From: Kocuria carniphila
Lineage (GTDB): Bacteria; Actinomycetota; Actinomycetes; Actinomycetales; Micrococcaceae
Length of the DNA: 64,000 nt
Direction: 5' to 3'
Assembly: GCF_004136555.1 (NCBI RefSeq)
Contig: NZ_NOIT01000014.1
Coordinates: forward strand, 46,028 to 110,027
The notes below the pieces were generated by a model. That model was given only the letters and a program-made list of their open reading frames with translations, made no database searches and was not told the origin of the DNA. Positions 1-8,251 of this stretch are shown one piece after another. Made by a program: the position numbers and the translations under genes. The stretch's first letter is position 1. Every line of letters begins with the position of its first letter.

Positions 1-677
1 TAGCAGATGACGACGCCGCCCGGGGCCAGTACGTGGGCCACGGCGTCCAGGCATTCCCACGGGGCCAGCATGTCGAGCACCACGCGGTCCACGGAACCGG
101 CTTCTTCGACCCGGGTCAGTTCTTCCGCGAGATCGCCCAACGTCAACTGCCACGCCGGGTGCGGGCCGCCGAACATGGTCTCGATATTGCCGCGAGCGAT
201 GTCCGCGAACTCTTCGCGTCGTTCGAAGGAGTGCACCGTGCCTTCATCACCCACCGCACGCAGCAGCGAGATGGAGAGTGCACCGGAACCCACGCCGGCC
301 TCGACCACGCGGGCTCCGGGGAAGATGTCGGCCATGGTCACGATCTGACCGGCATCCTTGGGATACACCACGGCCGCACCGCGGGGCATGGACAGCACGA
401 AGTCCTTGAGCAGCGGGCGCAGTGCCTGGAACTGGATGCCGCCCGAGTTGGTCACCACGGTGCCTTCCGGGGCGCCGATCAGTTCCTGGTGGGCCAGCAC
501 GCCACGGTGGGTGTGGTACTCGCCGCCCTCGGCCAGCGTGATGGTGGTGATGCGGCCGCTGTCATCGGTCAGCTGCACGCGTTCGCCCACGCGCAAGGGA
601 CCCCTCCGGTTGGCGGCACCGCGGACGGGTACTGCGCTCTGGGTGGTTTCGGGGCGTTCGTGCGACTGCTCGGTCAT
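1..677 (-). CDS. trmI: tRNA (adenine-58-N1)-methyltransferase, 3' end cut by window edge
   Basis: SAM-dependent enzyme that methylates A58 in the T-loop of tRNA. I translated 225 codons by hand from an ATG at 675-677; the frame stays open to base 3, so the C-terminus lies outside the window. Residues about 30-60 form the N-terminal beta domain and residues 126-135 (EAGVGSGALS) the SAM-binding motif I, followed by an acidic residue-rich Rossmann fold and the VVLDMLAPWE segment typical of this family. The upstream gene on the same strand is a site-2 protease, a pairing I recall as common in Actinobacteria near the proteasome genes. Function is inferred from family resemblance; the identity is very likely. 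Confidence 0.9.
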   Translation of the reverse strand, partial: MTEQSHERPETTQSAVPVRGAANRRGPLRVGERVQLTDDSGRITTITLAEGGEYHTHRGVLAHQELIGAPEGTVVTNSGGIQFQALRPLLKDFVLSMPRGAAVVYPKDAGQIVTMADIFPGARVVEAGVGSGALSISLLRAVGDEGTVHSFERREEFADIARGNIETMFGGPHPAWQLTLGDLAEELTRVEEAGSVDRVVLDMLAPWECLDAVAHVLAPGGVVIC

Positions 678-781
678 GTGCTCGCTTTCACGAAAGGTGC
701 GATGTGGTGTTCATCAGGGGCTGGCGCGCGTGGCGCTCCGGTCACTATCTGTCATTGTCTCACCGTGAACCGTGAGAGCCC

Positions 782-1921
782 TCATCGCCCCATGATGTGG
801 CGGGCAAGATCTTGATGGTGCACCACGCCCACCACGGATCGCTCTGGATCGAGCACGATCACCCACGGGAACCCGTTGATCTCCAGGTGTCGCAACAGAT
901 CGTCACCGCGCTCGTCGGCTGGCGCGGAAGCCTCCGCGGGGGCCCATTCCATGACGTTTCCCACCGGAGTACTACCGCGTAGATCAGCCGGAACCGTGGC
1001 GGCTCGTTGCGGGCTGAGCACCCCCAGGTGACCCGAGGCCGCGTCGCGCGCCACGACGTCGGGAGTCCACCCGCTGTAGCCCTGGCTCGTGGCGGCCAAG
1101 ACGGAGGTGTCCACCATTGACAGCGGCAGGTCCGGTGAGAATTCGAATGCGGGTCGCGCAATCGATGCTGCGCGCAAGGGGTGGACCCGCCCCAGCACCT
1201 TGGCCTGTTTGAGGGCTTGGGAAGCTCCCATGAAGATGAACGCCGCGATCATGAGCATGATGAGCAGGGTGATGGGCGAAGTCCAGAGTCGCTGCCACAC
1301 AATCCACACCACGATCAGGGCGGCCAGGCCGCGGCCGCTCCACGCCGCCACGGCGGTTCCCTTGCTCTCCGACCCGGTGAGCCGCCAGATGAGCGCCTCA
1401 ACTACGCGCCCACCGTCCAGTGGCAGCCCGGGCAGCAGGTTGAAGAGTCCCAGGATCCAGTTGGCGAACACCAGTAGTTGCAGCAGCGCCCATCCGGGTC
1501 CAGCGTTCTGGGCGGGGGCCAGGAGCATGACGGCGGTGCCGATGCCCGCCAGGATGATGTTGGCCATCGGTCCCACCAAGGACACCAACGCGGTGGATCC
1601 CGGTGAGGCACGCACGGCGCCGAACGTGGTGTGGCCACCCATCAGCGTCAGCACGATGCGCCCGACCGGCCAGCCGGCGGCTCGCCCCACGAGCGCGTGG
1701 GCTACCTCGTGGACCAGCACGCTGAAGGCCAGTCCCACGGCGAACCCGAAGGCGATGACCAGATTGATCCAGCCCAGCTCTGGGTAGATCCGCCACAGGA
1801 TGGGCCCGTAGAGCACCACGGTCAGGACGGCGATCACGAACCACGAGCGATCCAGGTGAACGTCCACCCCACCGATGCGGCCCAGACGGAGTCCTCGGCG
1901 GGCAGCGGTACCCCCGCTCAT
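782..1921 (-). CDS. Site-2 protease (M50) family membrane metalloprotease
   Basis: Predicted intramembrane zinc metalloprotease of 379 residues. HEVAH at residues 71-75 is the zinc-binding HExxH motif inside a membrane segment, and NLLPGLPLDGGR at about 161-172 supplies the third ligand (the LDG motif). Hydrophobic segments cover about 26-43, 52-70, 110-136 and 145-165. The C-terminal part (about 245-379) resembles a degenerate CBS pair. The reading frame runs upstream to 2206, but that would cover the start of the divergent PAC2 gene, so I chose the ATG at 1919-1921. It lies 104 bp before trmI on the same strand. The substrate is unknown; no anti-sigma factor gene is adjacent. Confidence 0.85.
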   Translation of the reverse strand: MSGGTAARRGLRLGRIGGVDVHLDRSWFVIAVLTVVLYGPILWRIYPELGWINLVIAFGFAVGLAFSVLVHEVAHALVGRAAGWPVGRIVLTLMGGHTTFGAVRASPGSTALVSLVGPMANIILAGIGTAVMLLAPAQNAGPGWALLQLLVFANWILGLFNLLPGLPLDGGRVVEALIWRLTGSESKGTAVAAWSGRGLAALIVVWIVWQRLWTSPITLLIMLMIAAFIFMGASQALKQAKVLGRVHPLRAASIARPAFEFSPDLPLSMVDTSVLAATSQGYSGWTPDVVARDAASGHLGVLSPQRAATVPADLRGSTPVGNVMEWAPAEASAPADERGDDLLRHLEINGFPWVIVLDPERSVVGVVHHQDLARHIMGR

Positions 1922-2045
1922 CCGAACGCCCGCTCGGTCGGGCGGGCATGGTGTGTGGCGCGTTCGAAGTGCATGCGCCCATGCTAAGCGGGCAGCCGGT
2001 GAGGCCGCTGAATCACCGCTCGTGGTACTGCATCCCCGCTCGCCG

Positions 2046-2057
2046 TACAGTGGAACG
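2046..2057 (+). promoter_or_regulatory. Probable leaderless -10 box before PAC2 gene
   Basis: TACAGT at 2046-2051 is followed after 6 nt by the GTG start at 2058. That places a transcription start on or next to the first codon, and no Shine-Dalgarno sequence is visible. The -35 region is poor. This is inferred from the actinobacterial TANNNT consensus. Confidence 0.45.
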
Positions 2058-2954
2058 GTGAGTACGTTTGACGAGAAGAATTCGCAACCGCAGGTCGGCC
2101 CCTTCGGCGTGGTCCGCGACGGCGACGAAACCGAGAAGGTCACCGTGATGATCGCGGCCTTCGAGGGCTGGAACGATGCCGGTGATGCCGCGACCGACGC
2201 CCTCAAGTTGATGAGCGAGCACTACGGTGCGCGCGAAGTCTTCGAGGTGTCCCCGGACGATTTCTACGACTACCAGTACTCCCGGCCCGTTGTGCGCCGT
2301 GGTCTGAGCGGTGAGCCCAAGCTGCAGTGGCCCACCACCAAACTGTTCAAGGCACCGGTTCCCGGGACCAATCTGGAGTTGGTGTTCCTGCACGGCTGGG
2401 AACCGTCCTATAAATGGCGCACCTTCACCGCTGAGCTGATCGAACAGGCGACCACTCTGGACGTGGACTTCGTGGTCATGATCGGCGCGCTACTCGCCGA
2501 TGTCCCCCACACGCGTCCCATTCCGGTGACGCTGACTTCGGACACCGAAGAGCTGCGCGATGAACTCAATATCGAGGCACCCCAGTACGAAGGCCCCACC
2601 GGCATCGTGGGCGTTCTCTCGCACATGGCTGCGCGCGCCGGCTTCCCCACGATCAGCATGTGGGCTGCCGTCCCGCACTACGTCGCACAGTCCCCGTCGC
2701 CCAAGGCCGAACTTGCGCTGTTGCGGCAGCTGGAGGAACTGCTGGGCATTTCACTGCCCGTGGAACCGATCGTGGAGGATTCGGAGGCCTGGGAACGCGG
2801 CGTCAATGAACTTTCCGAAGAGGACCCGGAGGTGGCCGCCTACGTGCGCCAGTTGGAAGAGGCCAAGGACACCGTGGACCTCCCCGAGGCCACCGGTGAC
2901 GCGATTGCCCGCGAGTTCGAGCGCTATTTACGACGCCGCGACGACCGCGGGTAG
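2058..2954 (+). CDS. PAC2 (proteasome assembly chaperone) family protein
   Basis: 298-residue protein of the PAC2 family, named after eukaryotic proteasome-assembly chaperones; the actinobacterial members have no firmly established role. The FEGWNDAGDAATDAL segment near the N-terminus and the later PHTRPIPVT and GISMWAAVPHYV-type motifs are characteristic. The frame is open upstream to 1875 but that part overlaps the divergent protease gene; the GTG at 2058 fits a leaderless start. The C-terminal 60 residues are acidic and helical. A second PAC2 paralogue lies at 59200-60120. In mycobacteria a PAC2 gene also sits between proteasome genes and mshC, matching the neighbour here. Confidence 0.88.
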   Translation: MSTFDEKNSQPQVGPFGVVRDGDETEKVTVMIAAFEGWNDAGDAATDALKLMSEHYGAREVFEVSPDDFYDYQYSRPVVRRGLSGEPKLQWPTTKLFKAPVPGTNLELVFLHGWEPSYKWRTFTAELIEQATTLDVDFVVMIGALLADVPHTRPIPVTLTSDTEELRDELNIEAPQYEGPTGIVGVLSHMAARAGFPTISMWAAVPHYVAQSPSPKAELALLRQLEELLGISLPVEPIVEDSEAWERGVNELSEEDPEVAAYVRQLEEAKDTVDLPEATGDAIAREFERYLRRRDDRG

Positions 2955-2992
2955 CAACGGTCACCCGCGCTTCGGGTCACGTCCCGGACACG

Positions 2993-3038
2993 ACACAACG
3001 GCGGCGGTTCCCTGTCCGGGGAACCGCCGCCGTTGTGT
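2993..3038. terminator. Bidirectional hairpin terminator between PAC2 gene and mshC
   Basis: A perfect stem of about 20 bp (arms 2993-3012 and 3019-3038, with the loop region around 3013-3018) lies between two convergent genes. No long T tract follows. Confidence 0.8.
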
Positions 3039-3066
3039 TGTGTCGACGAACGAGTGGATCGGGGGC

Positions 3067-4374
3067 CTAGAGCACGACTCCCAAGCGGGATTCGATGAGA
3101 TCCACGGCCAGCTGACGATCCTCCGCGGACGCGTTGGCGCCGCGGGCGGCAGCACCGCCCTTGTTCCGAGCGGCCCAGGCGTCCACGCCAATCAGCGCGG
3201 CCGGCGCATTGAGGTCATCGGCGAGGGCGGCGCGGACGGCCTTGAGCAGGTCCTCCGCACCGGCGGTCTCCGGCTTGGCCGCGGCCTCGCGCCACGAGGC
3301 CAGACGGCGCTTGGCGTCCGCGAGCAGGTCATCGGTCCAGAACCAGTCCGTGCGGTAATGATTCGCCAGGATTGCCAGGCGGATCGCCGCCGGGTCCACG
3401 CCTTGTTCGCGCAGTTTGGAGACCAGCACCAGGTTGCCCTTGGACTTGGACATCTTCTCGCCCTCGAGTCCCACCATGGACGTGTGCACGAAGTGCTCGG
3501 CCATGGGCTTGCCCGACAGCGCGTAGGAGTGGCCTGCACCCATGTCGTGGTGCGGGAAGGCAAGGTCCGAACCGCCGCCCTGCACCGTGAACGGAGTGGG
3601 CAGGTACTTGAGGGAGATCAGGGAACATTCGATGTGCCACCCGGGGCGACCGGCGCCCAGCGAGGCACCGTCCCATGCGGGTTCACCGGGGCGGTTGACG
3701 CGCCACAACAGGGGGTCGAGCACATCGTGCTTACCTTCGCGTTCGGGGTCTCCCCCGCGTTCGGCGAACAGCGGCAGCATTTCTTCGCGGGTCAGACCGC
3801 ACACATCACCGACCACCCAGGCATCCGGGTCGGTTTCTTTCAGCTCCGCGGCGGCGTTGACGTCGAAGTACACGTCGCCAGCCGGTTGAGCCGCGCCGTC
3901 CTCGTCCACGCCCCCGGGTACCCGGTAGGCCAAGCCACGCTCGATGAGTCCCTCCACAGCAGGAACGATCCATTCGACGGATTCGGTGGCGCCCACATAA
4001 TGCGCCGGCGGAATGACGTTCAGGGCGCTCATGTCCGTACGGAACAATTCGGTCTGTTCTTCGGCGAGGTCCCGCCAGTCGACACCCGTGGCCTCGGCAC
4101 GTTCCAGCAGGGGGTCATCCACGTCGGTGACGTTCTGGACGTACGTGACGTGCTGAGCGGCGTCGTCCCAGGCGCGGTGCAGCAGGTCGAAGGACACGTA
4201 AGTGGCGGCGTGGCCCATGTGGGTCGCGTCGTAGGGCGTGATGCCGCAGACGTACAGTCCCACTTCGGATCCAGCGGGCAGCTGGACCATCCGTTGCTGC
4301 CGAGAGTCGTAGACCGAGGGTGTGGGGGCTGTTCCGGGCAATTCGGGAACGGGACGGGCAGACCAGGACTTCAT
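3067..4374 (-). CDS. mshC: L-cysteine:1D-myo-inositol 2-amino-2-deoxy-alpha-D-glucopyranoside ligase
   Basis: ATP-dependent ligase that joins cysteine to GlcN-Ins in mycothiol synthesis, a paralogue of cysteinyl-tRNA synthetase. The 435-residue product carries [14 protein letters not shown] at residues 43-56 (a zinc-binding Cys and the HIGH-like signature) and KMSKSKGN at about 290, and it lacks the long C-terminal extension of CysS. The start at 4374 is preceded by AAGGTGAGT; an in-frame start at 4404 is possible but has no ribosome site. It ends against a strong bidirectional terminator and is followed upstream by uppP on the same strand. Its presence implies a mycothiol-producing actinobacterium. 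Confidence 0.93.
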   Translation of the reverse strand: MKSWSARPVPELPGTAPTPSVYDSRQQRMVQLPAGSEVGLYVCGITPYDATHMGHAATYVSFDLLHRAWDDAAQHVTYVQNVTDVDDPLLERAEATGVDWRDLAEEQTELFRTDMSALNVIPPAHYVGATESVEWIVPAVEGLIERGLAYRVPGGVDEDGAAQPAGDVYFDVNAAAELKETDPDAWVVGDVCGLTREEMLPLFAERGGDPEREGKHDVLDPLLWRVNRPGEPAWDGASLGAGRPGWHIECSLISLKYLPTPFTVQGGGSDLAFPHHDMGAGHSYALSGKPMAEHFVHTSMVGLEGEKMSKSKGNLVLVSKLREQGVDPAAIRLAILANHYRTDWFWTDDLLADAKRRLASWREAAAKPETAGAEDLLKAVRAALADDLNAPAALIGVDAWAARNKGGAAARGANASAEDRQLAVDLIESRLGVVL

Positions 4375-4417
4375 ACTCACCTTTTGTTCACGGACATCGG
4401 TCACTCAAGAGTTCAAC

Positions 4418-4434
4418 GGGCGCCTCCGGCGCCC
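4418..4434 (-). terminator. Short GC hairpin downstream of uppP
   Basis: A 7-bp GC stem (4418-4424 and 4428-4434) with a 3-nt loop lies between the uppP stop and the mshC start. There is no T tract, so it may be a weak terminator or chance. Confidence 0.35.
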
Positions 4435-4462
4435 TATTCCCCCGGTGGGGTGGAAGCGGCGA

Positions 4463-5296
4463 TCAGGCGCTGATCACACCCGTGCCCAGCAGCACGAAGA
4501 TTCCGGCGCCGAGCAGGATGCGATACCAGACGAACAGGTTGTAGCTGCGCTCAGAGATGTAGCGCATGAACCAGCCGATGATCACGTAGGCAATCACAAA
4601 GGCGATGCCGGTGGCCACGAGCGTCTGGCCCATGGTGTAGATGCCCTCTGGTTCCTGCCCCGTCATCGCCTTGTACAGCTTGTACAGACCGGAGGCGAAG
4701 ACCGCGGGAATGGCCAGCAGGAAGGCGTAACGGGCGGCGGCCGCGCGGGTGTACCCCATGAGCAGACCGGCCGTGATGGTGCCGCCAGAGCGGGACACCC
4801 CGGGGATCAAGGCCAGCGCCTGCGCCAGACCGAAGCCGATGGCGTGCTTGACGGTGAGGTCCTGCAGGACGCGTTCCTGCTTACCCACGTGATCCGCGAT
4901 GGCCAGGAACAAACCGAAGATCACGAGCATGGACGCGGTGATCCACAGTGATCGGAACTGGCTGTCGATGTAGTCCTCGAGCAGGAGACCGAGGATCGCA
5001 ATCGGAAACGAACCCAGAATGATGAACCAGCCCATACGGGCATCGGGGTCCTTGCGGGAGACCTTGCCGACCAGTGACAACGACCAGTGCTTGATGATCC
5101 GCACGATGTCTCGCCAGAAGAAGATCACCACGGCCGTTTCCGTACCCAGCTGGGTGATCGCCGTGAAGGCGGCACCCGGATCCGCACTGTTGGGCAAGAA
5201 CTCGCCCACGATGCGCAGATGCGCCGATGAGGATACGGGCAAGAATTCAGTCAGGCCCTGGACAATTCCCAGAATGATTGCTTCGATCCAGTTCAC
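4463..5296 (-). CDS. uppP: Undecaprenyl-diphosphatase (BacA family)
   Basis: Integral membrane phosphatase that recycles undecaprenyl pyrophosphate, the lipid carrier for peptidoglycan and wall polymers, and confers bacitracin tolerance. The 277-residue product has [14 protein letters not shown] at 13-26 and PGVSRSGGT at about 165, the two signature active-site motifs, and about eight hydrophobic segments. The start is uncertain: GTG at 5296 gives the typical VNWIEA-type N-terminus, while a GTG at 5314 is also in frame; neither has a clear ribosome site. It lies upstream of mshC on the same strand, a linkage also seen in mycobacteria. Confidence 0.93.
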   Translation of the reverse strand: MNWIEAIILGIVQGLTEFLPVSSSAHLRIVGEFLPNSADPGAAFTAITQLGTETAVVIFFWRDIVRIIKHWSLSLVGKVSRKDPDARMGWFIILGSFPIAILGLLLEDYIDSQFRSLWITASMLVIFGLFLAIADHVGKQERVLQDLTVKHAIGFGLAQALALIPGVSRSGGTITAGLLMGYTRAAAARYAFLLAIPAVFASGLYKLYKAMTGQEPEGIYTMGQTLVATGIAFVIAYVIIGWFMRYISERSYNLFVWYRILLGAGIFVLLGTGVISA

Positions 5297-5340
5297 GCGA
5301 CAACTGTACGGCACCCGGAGCTGAAAAATGGGTGAGGAAA

Positions 5341-5370
5341 GGGCTCACGTGTTCTACAACACGTGAGCCC
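5341..5370. terminator. Hairpin terminator between the Asp-rich gene and uppP
   Basis: Perfect 13-bp stem (5341-5353 and 5358-5370) with a 4-nt loop, downstream of the minus-strand Asp-rich gene. A T-rich stretch follows on the minus strand. Confidence 0.75.
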
Positions 5371-5410
5371 TCTTCCGCCCACAGAGTGGGGTATAACCGC
5401 CGGCTATGTC

Positions 5411-5767
5411 CTAGCGGCGAGATGAATTCGACGAACCATTGTCGTCATCATCGTCGTAGTCGTCCTCGTCCACGAGATCTTCGTCCATCATCTCGTTGTC
5501 TTCGAGGAGGTCCTCGTCGTAATCGTCGTCGTCATCATCATCATCATCGTCCGAGTCGTCCTCGTCCTCAGCGAACACGGTGAGGGGGGTGACTTCGTCG
5601 TAGGCCTCGTAGAGGGCCTCTTCGTAAGCGTCGAAGGCATCGGCAATCGACAGGTACGCCCCGTCCACGGCGGGGTCGTTGTCCGAACGTCGATTTGCGG
5701 CGGCGGCCAAGTGTTCTTCGAACGCGTTGACCAGTGTTTGCAGGGCGGCGCGAGGATCATTGCTCAT
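5411..5767 (-). CDS. Small protein with long Asp/Glu-rich C-terminal tail
   Basis: 118-residue protein of unknown function. Residues about 1-70 look like a folded helical domain (MSNDPRAALQTLVNAFEEHL and a second AFDAYEEALYEAYDEV helix). The rest is almost entirely Asp and Glu, with a run of ten Asp and a final NGSSNSSRR. The ATG at 5765-5767 was chosen because the upstream extension to 6097 overlaps the divergent DUF5703 gene. The two starts are only 30 bp apart, so they must share promoter sequence. The polyacidic tail suggests binding of a basic partner or metal ions, but this is inference only. Confidence 0.75.
   Translation of the reverse strand: MSNDPRAALQTLVNAFEEHLAAAANRRSDNDPAVDGAYLSIADAFDAYEEALYEAYDEVTPLTVFAEDEDDSDDDDDDDDDDYDEDLLEDNEMMDEDLVDEDDYDDDDDNGSSNSSRR
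5522..5551 (-). repeat. Trinucleotide repeat encoding ten consecutive Asp
   Basis: Ten GAT/GAC codons in a row inside the acidic-tail gene, five of them identical GAT codons. This is a slippage-prone microsatellite that keeps the reading frame when units are gained or lost. Confidence 0.8.
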
Positions 5768-5797
5768 GGGGTAGACGTTAGTCGTTATCGAGGCAGA

Positions 5798-6052
5798 ATG
5801 GGAGCAATGAAAGAACAACGATTGTCCGAGATCACGTCCGCGCGCTCGCACCCCGTGGCCAGCAGGGACGACAGGTACGAATACCTCACCCTCACGGTGG
5901 CCCCGCGGGAACACGTTGCCGATGCGCGGGCACGAGTCCGGGAGCACGCCGAGTACGGCAAGTGGGAACTCACGCGTTCGGCTGTACTTTACGGCGGTGC
6001 TCGCCGTTACGTGATGCGCCGCCGGATCATTCGCGTCGAACGCACGTTCTGA
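5798..6052 (+). CDS. DUF5703 family protein
   Basis: Small basic protein of 84 residues, matching by eye the actinobacterial DUF5703 family (central segment YEYLTLTVAPREHVADARA, then WELTRSAVLYGGARRYVMRRRI). No catalytic motif is visible and the function is unknown. Two in-frame ATGs are possible: 5798, with GAGG about 5 nt upstream, and 5807. It is divergent from the Asp-rich gene and converges on the acyl-CoA-dehydrogenase-like gene. In related genomes I recall this family beside the M20 peptidase gene, which here lies 2.2 kb away beyond two inserted genes. Confidence 0.75.
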   Translation: MGAMKEQRLSEITSARSHPVASRDDRYEYLTLTVAPREHVADARARVREHAEYGKWELTRSAVLYGGARRYVMRRRIIRVERTF

Positions 6053-6112
6053 TCCTGCTCGACGACGCCGCTCGGTACAGTCCACGCGCAACCTCACCCA
6101 AGAGGCACGCGC

Positions 6113-7291
6113 TCAATCGGTCTGAACCGGCCCGAGTAGCGACTTGGCCGTGGCTGCGTGCACGGATTCGTTGTCCGAAGGGTGATACATCCCGGCGAGC
6201 ACGTCACGGTAGAGCCGTTCCAGTTCGCTCCCCCGGCGGAACTGCGAACCACCGCTGGAACGCAGCGCCAGATCGACGACCTGCCGTGCGGTTTCGGTGG
6301 ACCGGTGTTTGAGGCCGGAGAACAGGATGAACCAGCGGGCACCGTGCTGAACCTCGTGGTCGGTGCCCACCGAGTCCATGTCGGAGGTGAGCTGGCGCAG
6401 TTGGAGTTCCACACCGTCGCGCAGGATCCCTGCCTCGGCAATGTGCCAGCGAATATCCGGGTCCGTGGCGTAACTGGCCCCGCGCGCGTGCGACCTGCGC
6501 TTGTTCACGATCTCCACGGCCACCTCGATGGCCCGATCCGCAATCCCCGTGTACACGGAGGCCAGCAGCAGTTCGAAGCACCCGAAAATTCCCCACACCA
6601 CCGGATCGGGCGAAGGCCCCACGGGAATTTCGGTGAGCACTCGCCCGGGTGCCAGCACAGCGCCGTCGAGCACCGTGGTGCACGATTGCGAGGCGCGCAT
6701 GCCCAGCGCGTCCCAATCCTGTTTGATCCCAATGCCCTCGGCGCCGCGCTCGAGGATGCCGAACACGAGGGCGTCAGGGGCGTCGTCGTCGCGATCGGTG
6801 CGGCGGGCATGGACGAGGAGCCGCGTCCACGCGGGCGAGAGCGACGTGAAAATTTTGGTGCCGCGCAGGCTCAACCCGTCGGCCACCGGATCGGCGGTCG
6901 TGGTCGCGTCGAACAGGACGGAATCGTTGCCGGCCTCCGAGATCCCGAACGCGAACACCTCGCCCGCCACGACCTGGTCGAAGATCGCGCGGGCACGATC
7001 GTCCCCGCGCTGCCACAGCGTGCGGGCGATGCCCACGATCACGTGGTGCATGTTGACGCCCAAGGCCGTCGACGGCGCCGCGGCGGCCAAGCGGCGCTGG
7101 GCCTGAGCGGCGTCGGCAAGGGAAAAGCCCAAGCCGCCGAATTCTTCGGGAACGAGCAGACGTAAGTAACCAGCGGCGCGAAGATCCTCGAAATCCTCGG
7201 TGAAGAATTCGTTGCGCTCGTCGTAGCCGGCCGCGCGGTCACGGAAGGTTGCGAGCATGTCCTCGGGAAGCACGTCCTGGATCGTGGTCAA
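6113..7291 (-). CDS. Acyl-CoA dehydrogenase / group D flavin monooxygenase-like protein
   Basis: 392-residue flavoprotein with the acyl-CoA dehydrogenase fold: an N-terminal helical domain, a central beta domain (FAFGISEAGNDS, GTKIFTSLSP) and a C-terminal helical domain. Near residue 235 there is no obvious catalytic Glu in the usual context. Together with the FSGLKHRSTETARQVVDLALRSSGGS ending this resembles DszC-like monooxygenases, so oxidation of a small molecule is as likely as beta-oxidation. The start is TTG at 7289-7291, preceded at about 4 nt by GGAGGAGA. It is the last gene of an apparent M20 peptidase / Tat protein / flavoprotein operon. The substrate is unknown. Confidence 0.75.
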   Translation of the reverse strand: MTTIQDVLPEDMLATFRDRAAGYDERNEFFTEDFEDLRAAGYLRLLVPEEFGGLGFSLADAAQAQRRLAAAAPSTALGVNMHHVIVGIARTLWQRGDDRARAIFDQVVAGEVFAFGISEAGNDSVLFDATTTADPVADGLSLRGTKIFTSLSPAWTRLLVHARRTDRDDDAPDALVFGILERGAEGIGIKQDWDALGMRASQSCTTVLDGAVLAPGRVLTEIPVGPSPDPVVWGIFGCFELLLASVYTGIADRAIEVAVEIVNKRRSHARGASYATDPDIRWHIAEAGILRDGVELQLRQLTSDMDSVGTDHEVQHGARWFILFSGLKHRSTETARQVVDLALRSSGGSQFRRGSELERLYRDVLAGMYHPSDNESVHAATAKSLLGPVQTD

Positions 7292-7327
7292 CTGGTCTCC
7301 TCCAAGTCGAAAATTGAGTGGTCGTGG

Positions 7328-8242
7328 TCAGCGCAGTGGATCGGCGGCGTCAAAGCTGCGCGCAATGCGGTGGGTTGCGAAGAAGGCTTCGTAGGGCCTG
7401 TTGCCGTACACGCCGATGCGCGAGAACGAGGCCGGTACGGAGGCGTCCCGGTACCAGCCGTCCGTGACATTGGGGCGCATGACGTCCAGCGTGGGTTGGT
7501 TCTCACCGTTGATCTGCACCTGCTGCCACTGTCCGCCGGTGTTGATCCACATTTCGACCCAACCGCCGTTGCTCGCGTACGCGTATTTATAGGCCTGAAT
7601 CACGCCCACCCAGCGTCCGGTGGGCACCCGCACATGATCGCCGAGCAGTTCGGGATCATCGCCCATTCGGAACATGAGACCGCCCTCGGGGTGTCGCACC
7701 AACATGAGACCGAGCAGGGACGCACCGTTGGCCGGCGGACCGTAACCGCCGGTGAACAGCGTGATCCACGTGTCCTGATCGAAATCGCCGTCCAGGACGT
7801 AGACCGAGAACCCGTTGAAATACACGTCGTTGTCGTTGCCGTGCGCGGCAGCCTTGATGATCGGCTCGGTTTCCACCATGGAGCGCGGAAATTCATTGCC
7901 CAGCGTCAACCCGGGAACGGACGTGAAACGCGCCACCTGTCGCCCGCCACCCACTGGGTCCGGAACCAAGTGGTAGCCCAGGCCCTGCCGATTCTCGTCC
8001 GGAATCAACTTGGCGTAGCCGCCGAGCCCGCGCCCATTGATGTTGGCGTCGAAGATCCGGTCCGCTGCGAGGCCCTCGTCCGTGGGTTCCTCCTCGAGCC
8101 ATTCGGGAATCTGGGTCGCGACTCCCACGGCCGTGGCCGCGGCCACCACGCCGGCGGCCGTGATAATTGCCCGGCGCCGGGTCAGGCCACCGCGCCGGCC
8201 CTCACCCGTTGTCGGGTTGGTGCTTCCGGAATTCTCCCCCAC
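7328..8242 (-). CDS. Tat-exported protein, possible polysaccharide lyase or lectin-like fold
   Basis: 304-residue protein with a twin-arginine signal (RRR at 22-24, hydrophobic segment 25-43) and no lipobox Cys. The mature part is rich in Gly, Asn, Trp and aromatic residues with alternating strands (GLGYHLVPDPVGGGRQVARFTS, WVEMWINTGGQWQQV, RIGVYGNRPYEAFFATHRIARSF). This resembles the concanavalin-A-like sandwich of heparin lyase I/PL7-type extracellular enzymes; I cannot assign catalytic residues. It lies 9 bp after the M20 peptidase stop and 36 bp before the flavoprotein gene, so probably one transcript. Export by Tat is well supported; lyase function is a guess. Confidence 0.7.
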   Translation of the reverse strand: MGENSGSTNPTTGEGRRGGLTRRRAIITAAGVVAAATAVGVATQIPEWLEEEPTDEGLAADRIFDANINGRGLGGYAKLIPDENRQGLGYHLVPDPVGGGRQVARFTSVPGLTLGNEFPRSMVETEPIIKAAAHGNDNDVYFNGFSVYVLDGDFDQDTWITLFTGGYGPPANGASLLGLMLVRHPEGGLMFRMGDDPELLGDHVRVPTGRWVGVIQAYKYAYASNGGWVEMWINTGGQWQQVQINGENQPTLDVMRPNVTDGWYRDASVPASFSRIGVYGNRPYEAFFATHRIARSFDAADPLR

Positions 8243-8251
8243 GAAGTGCTC

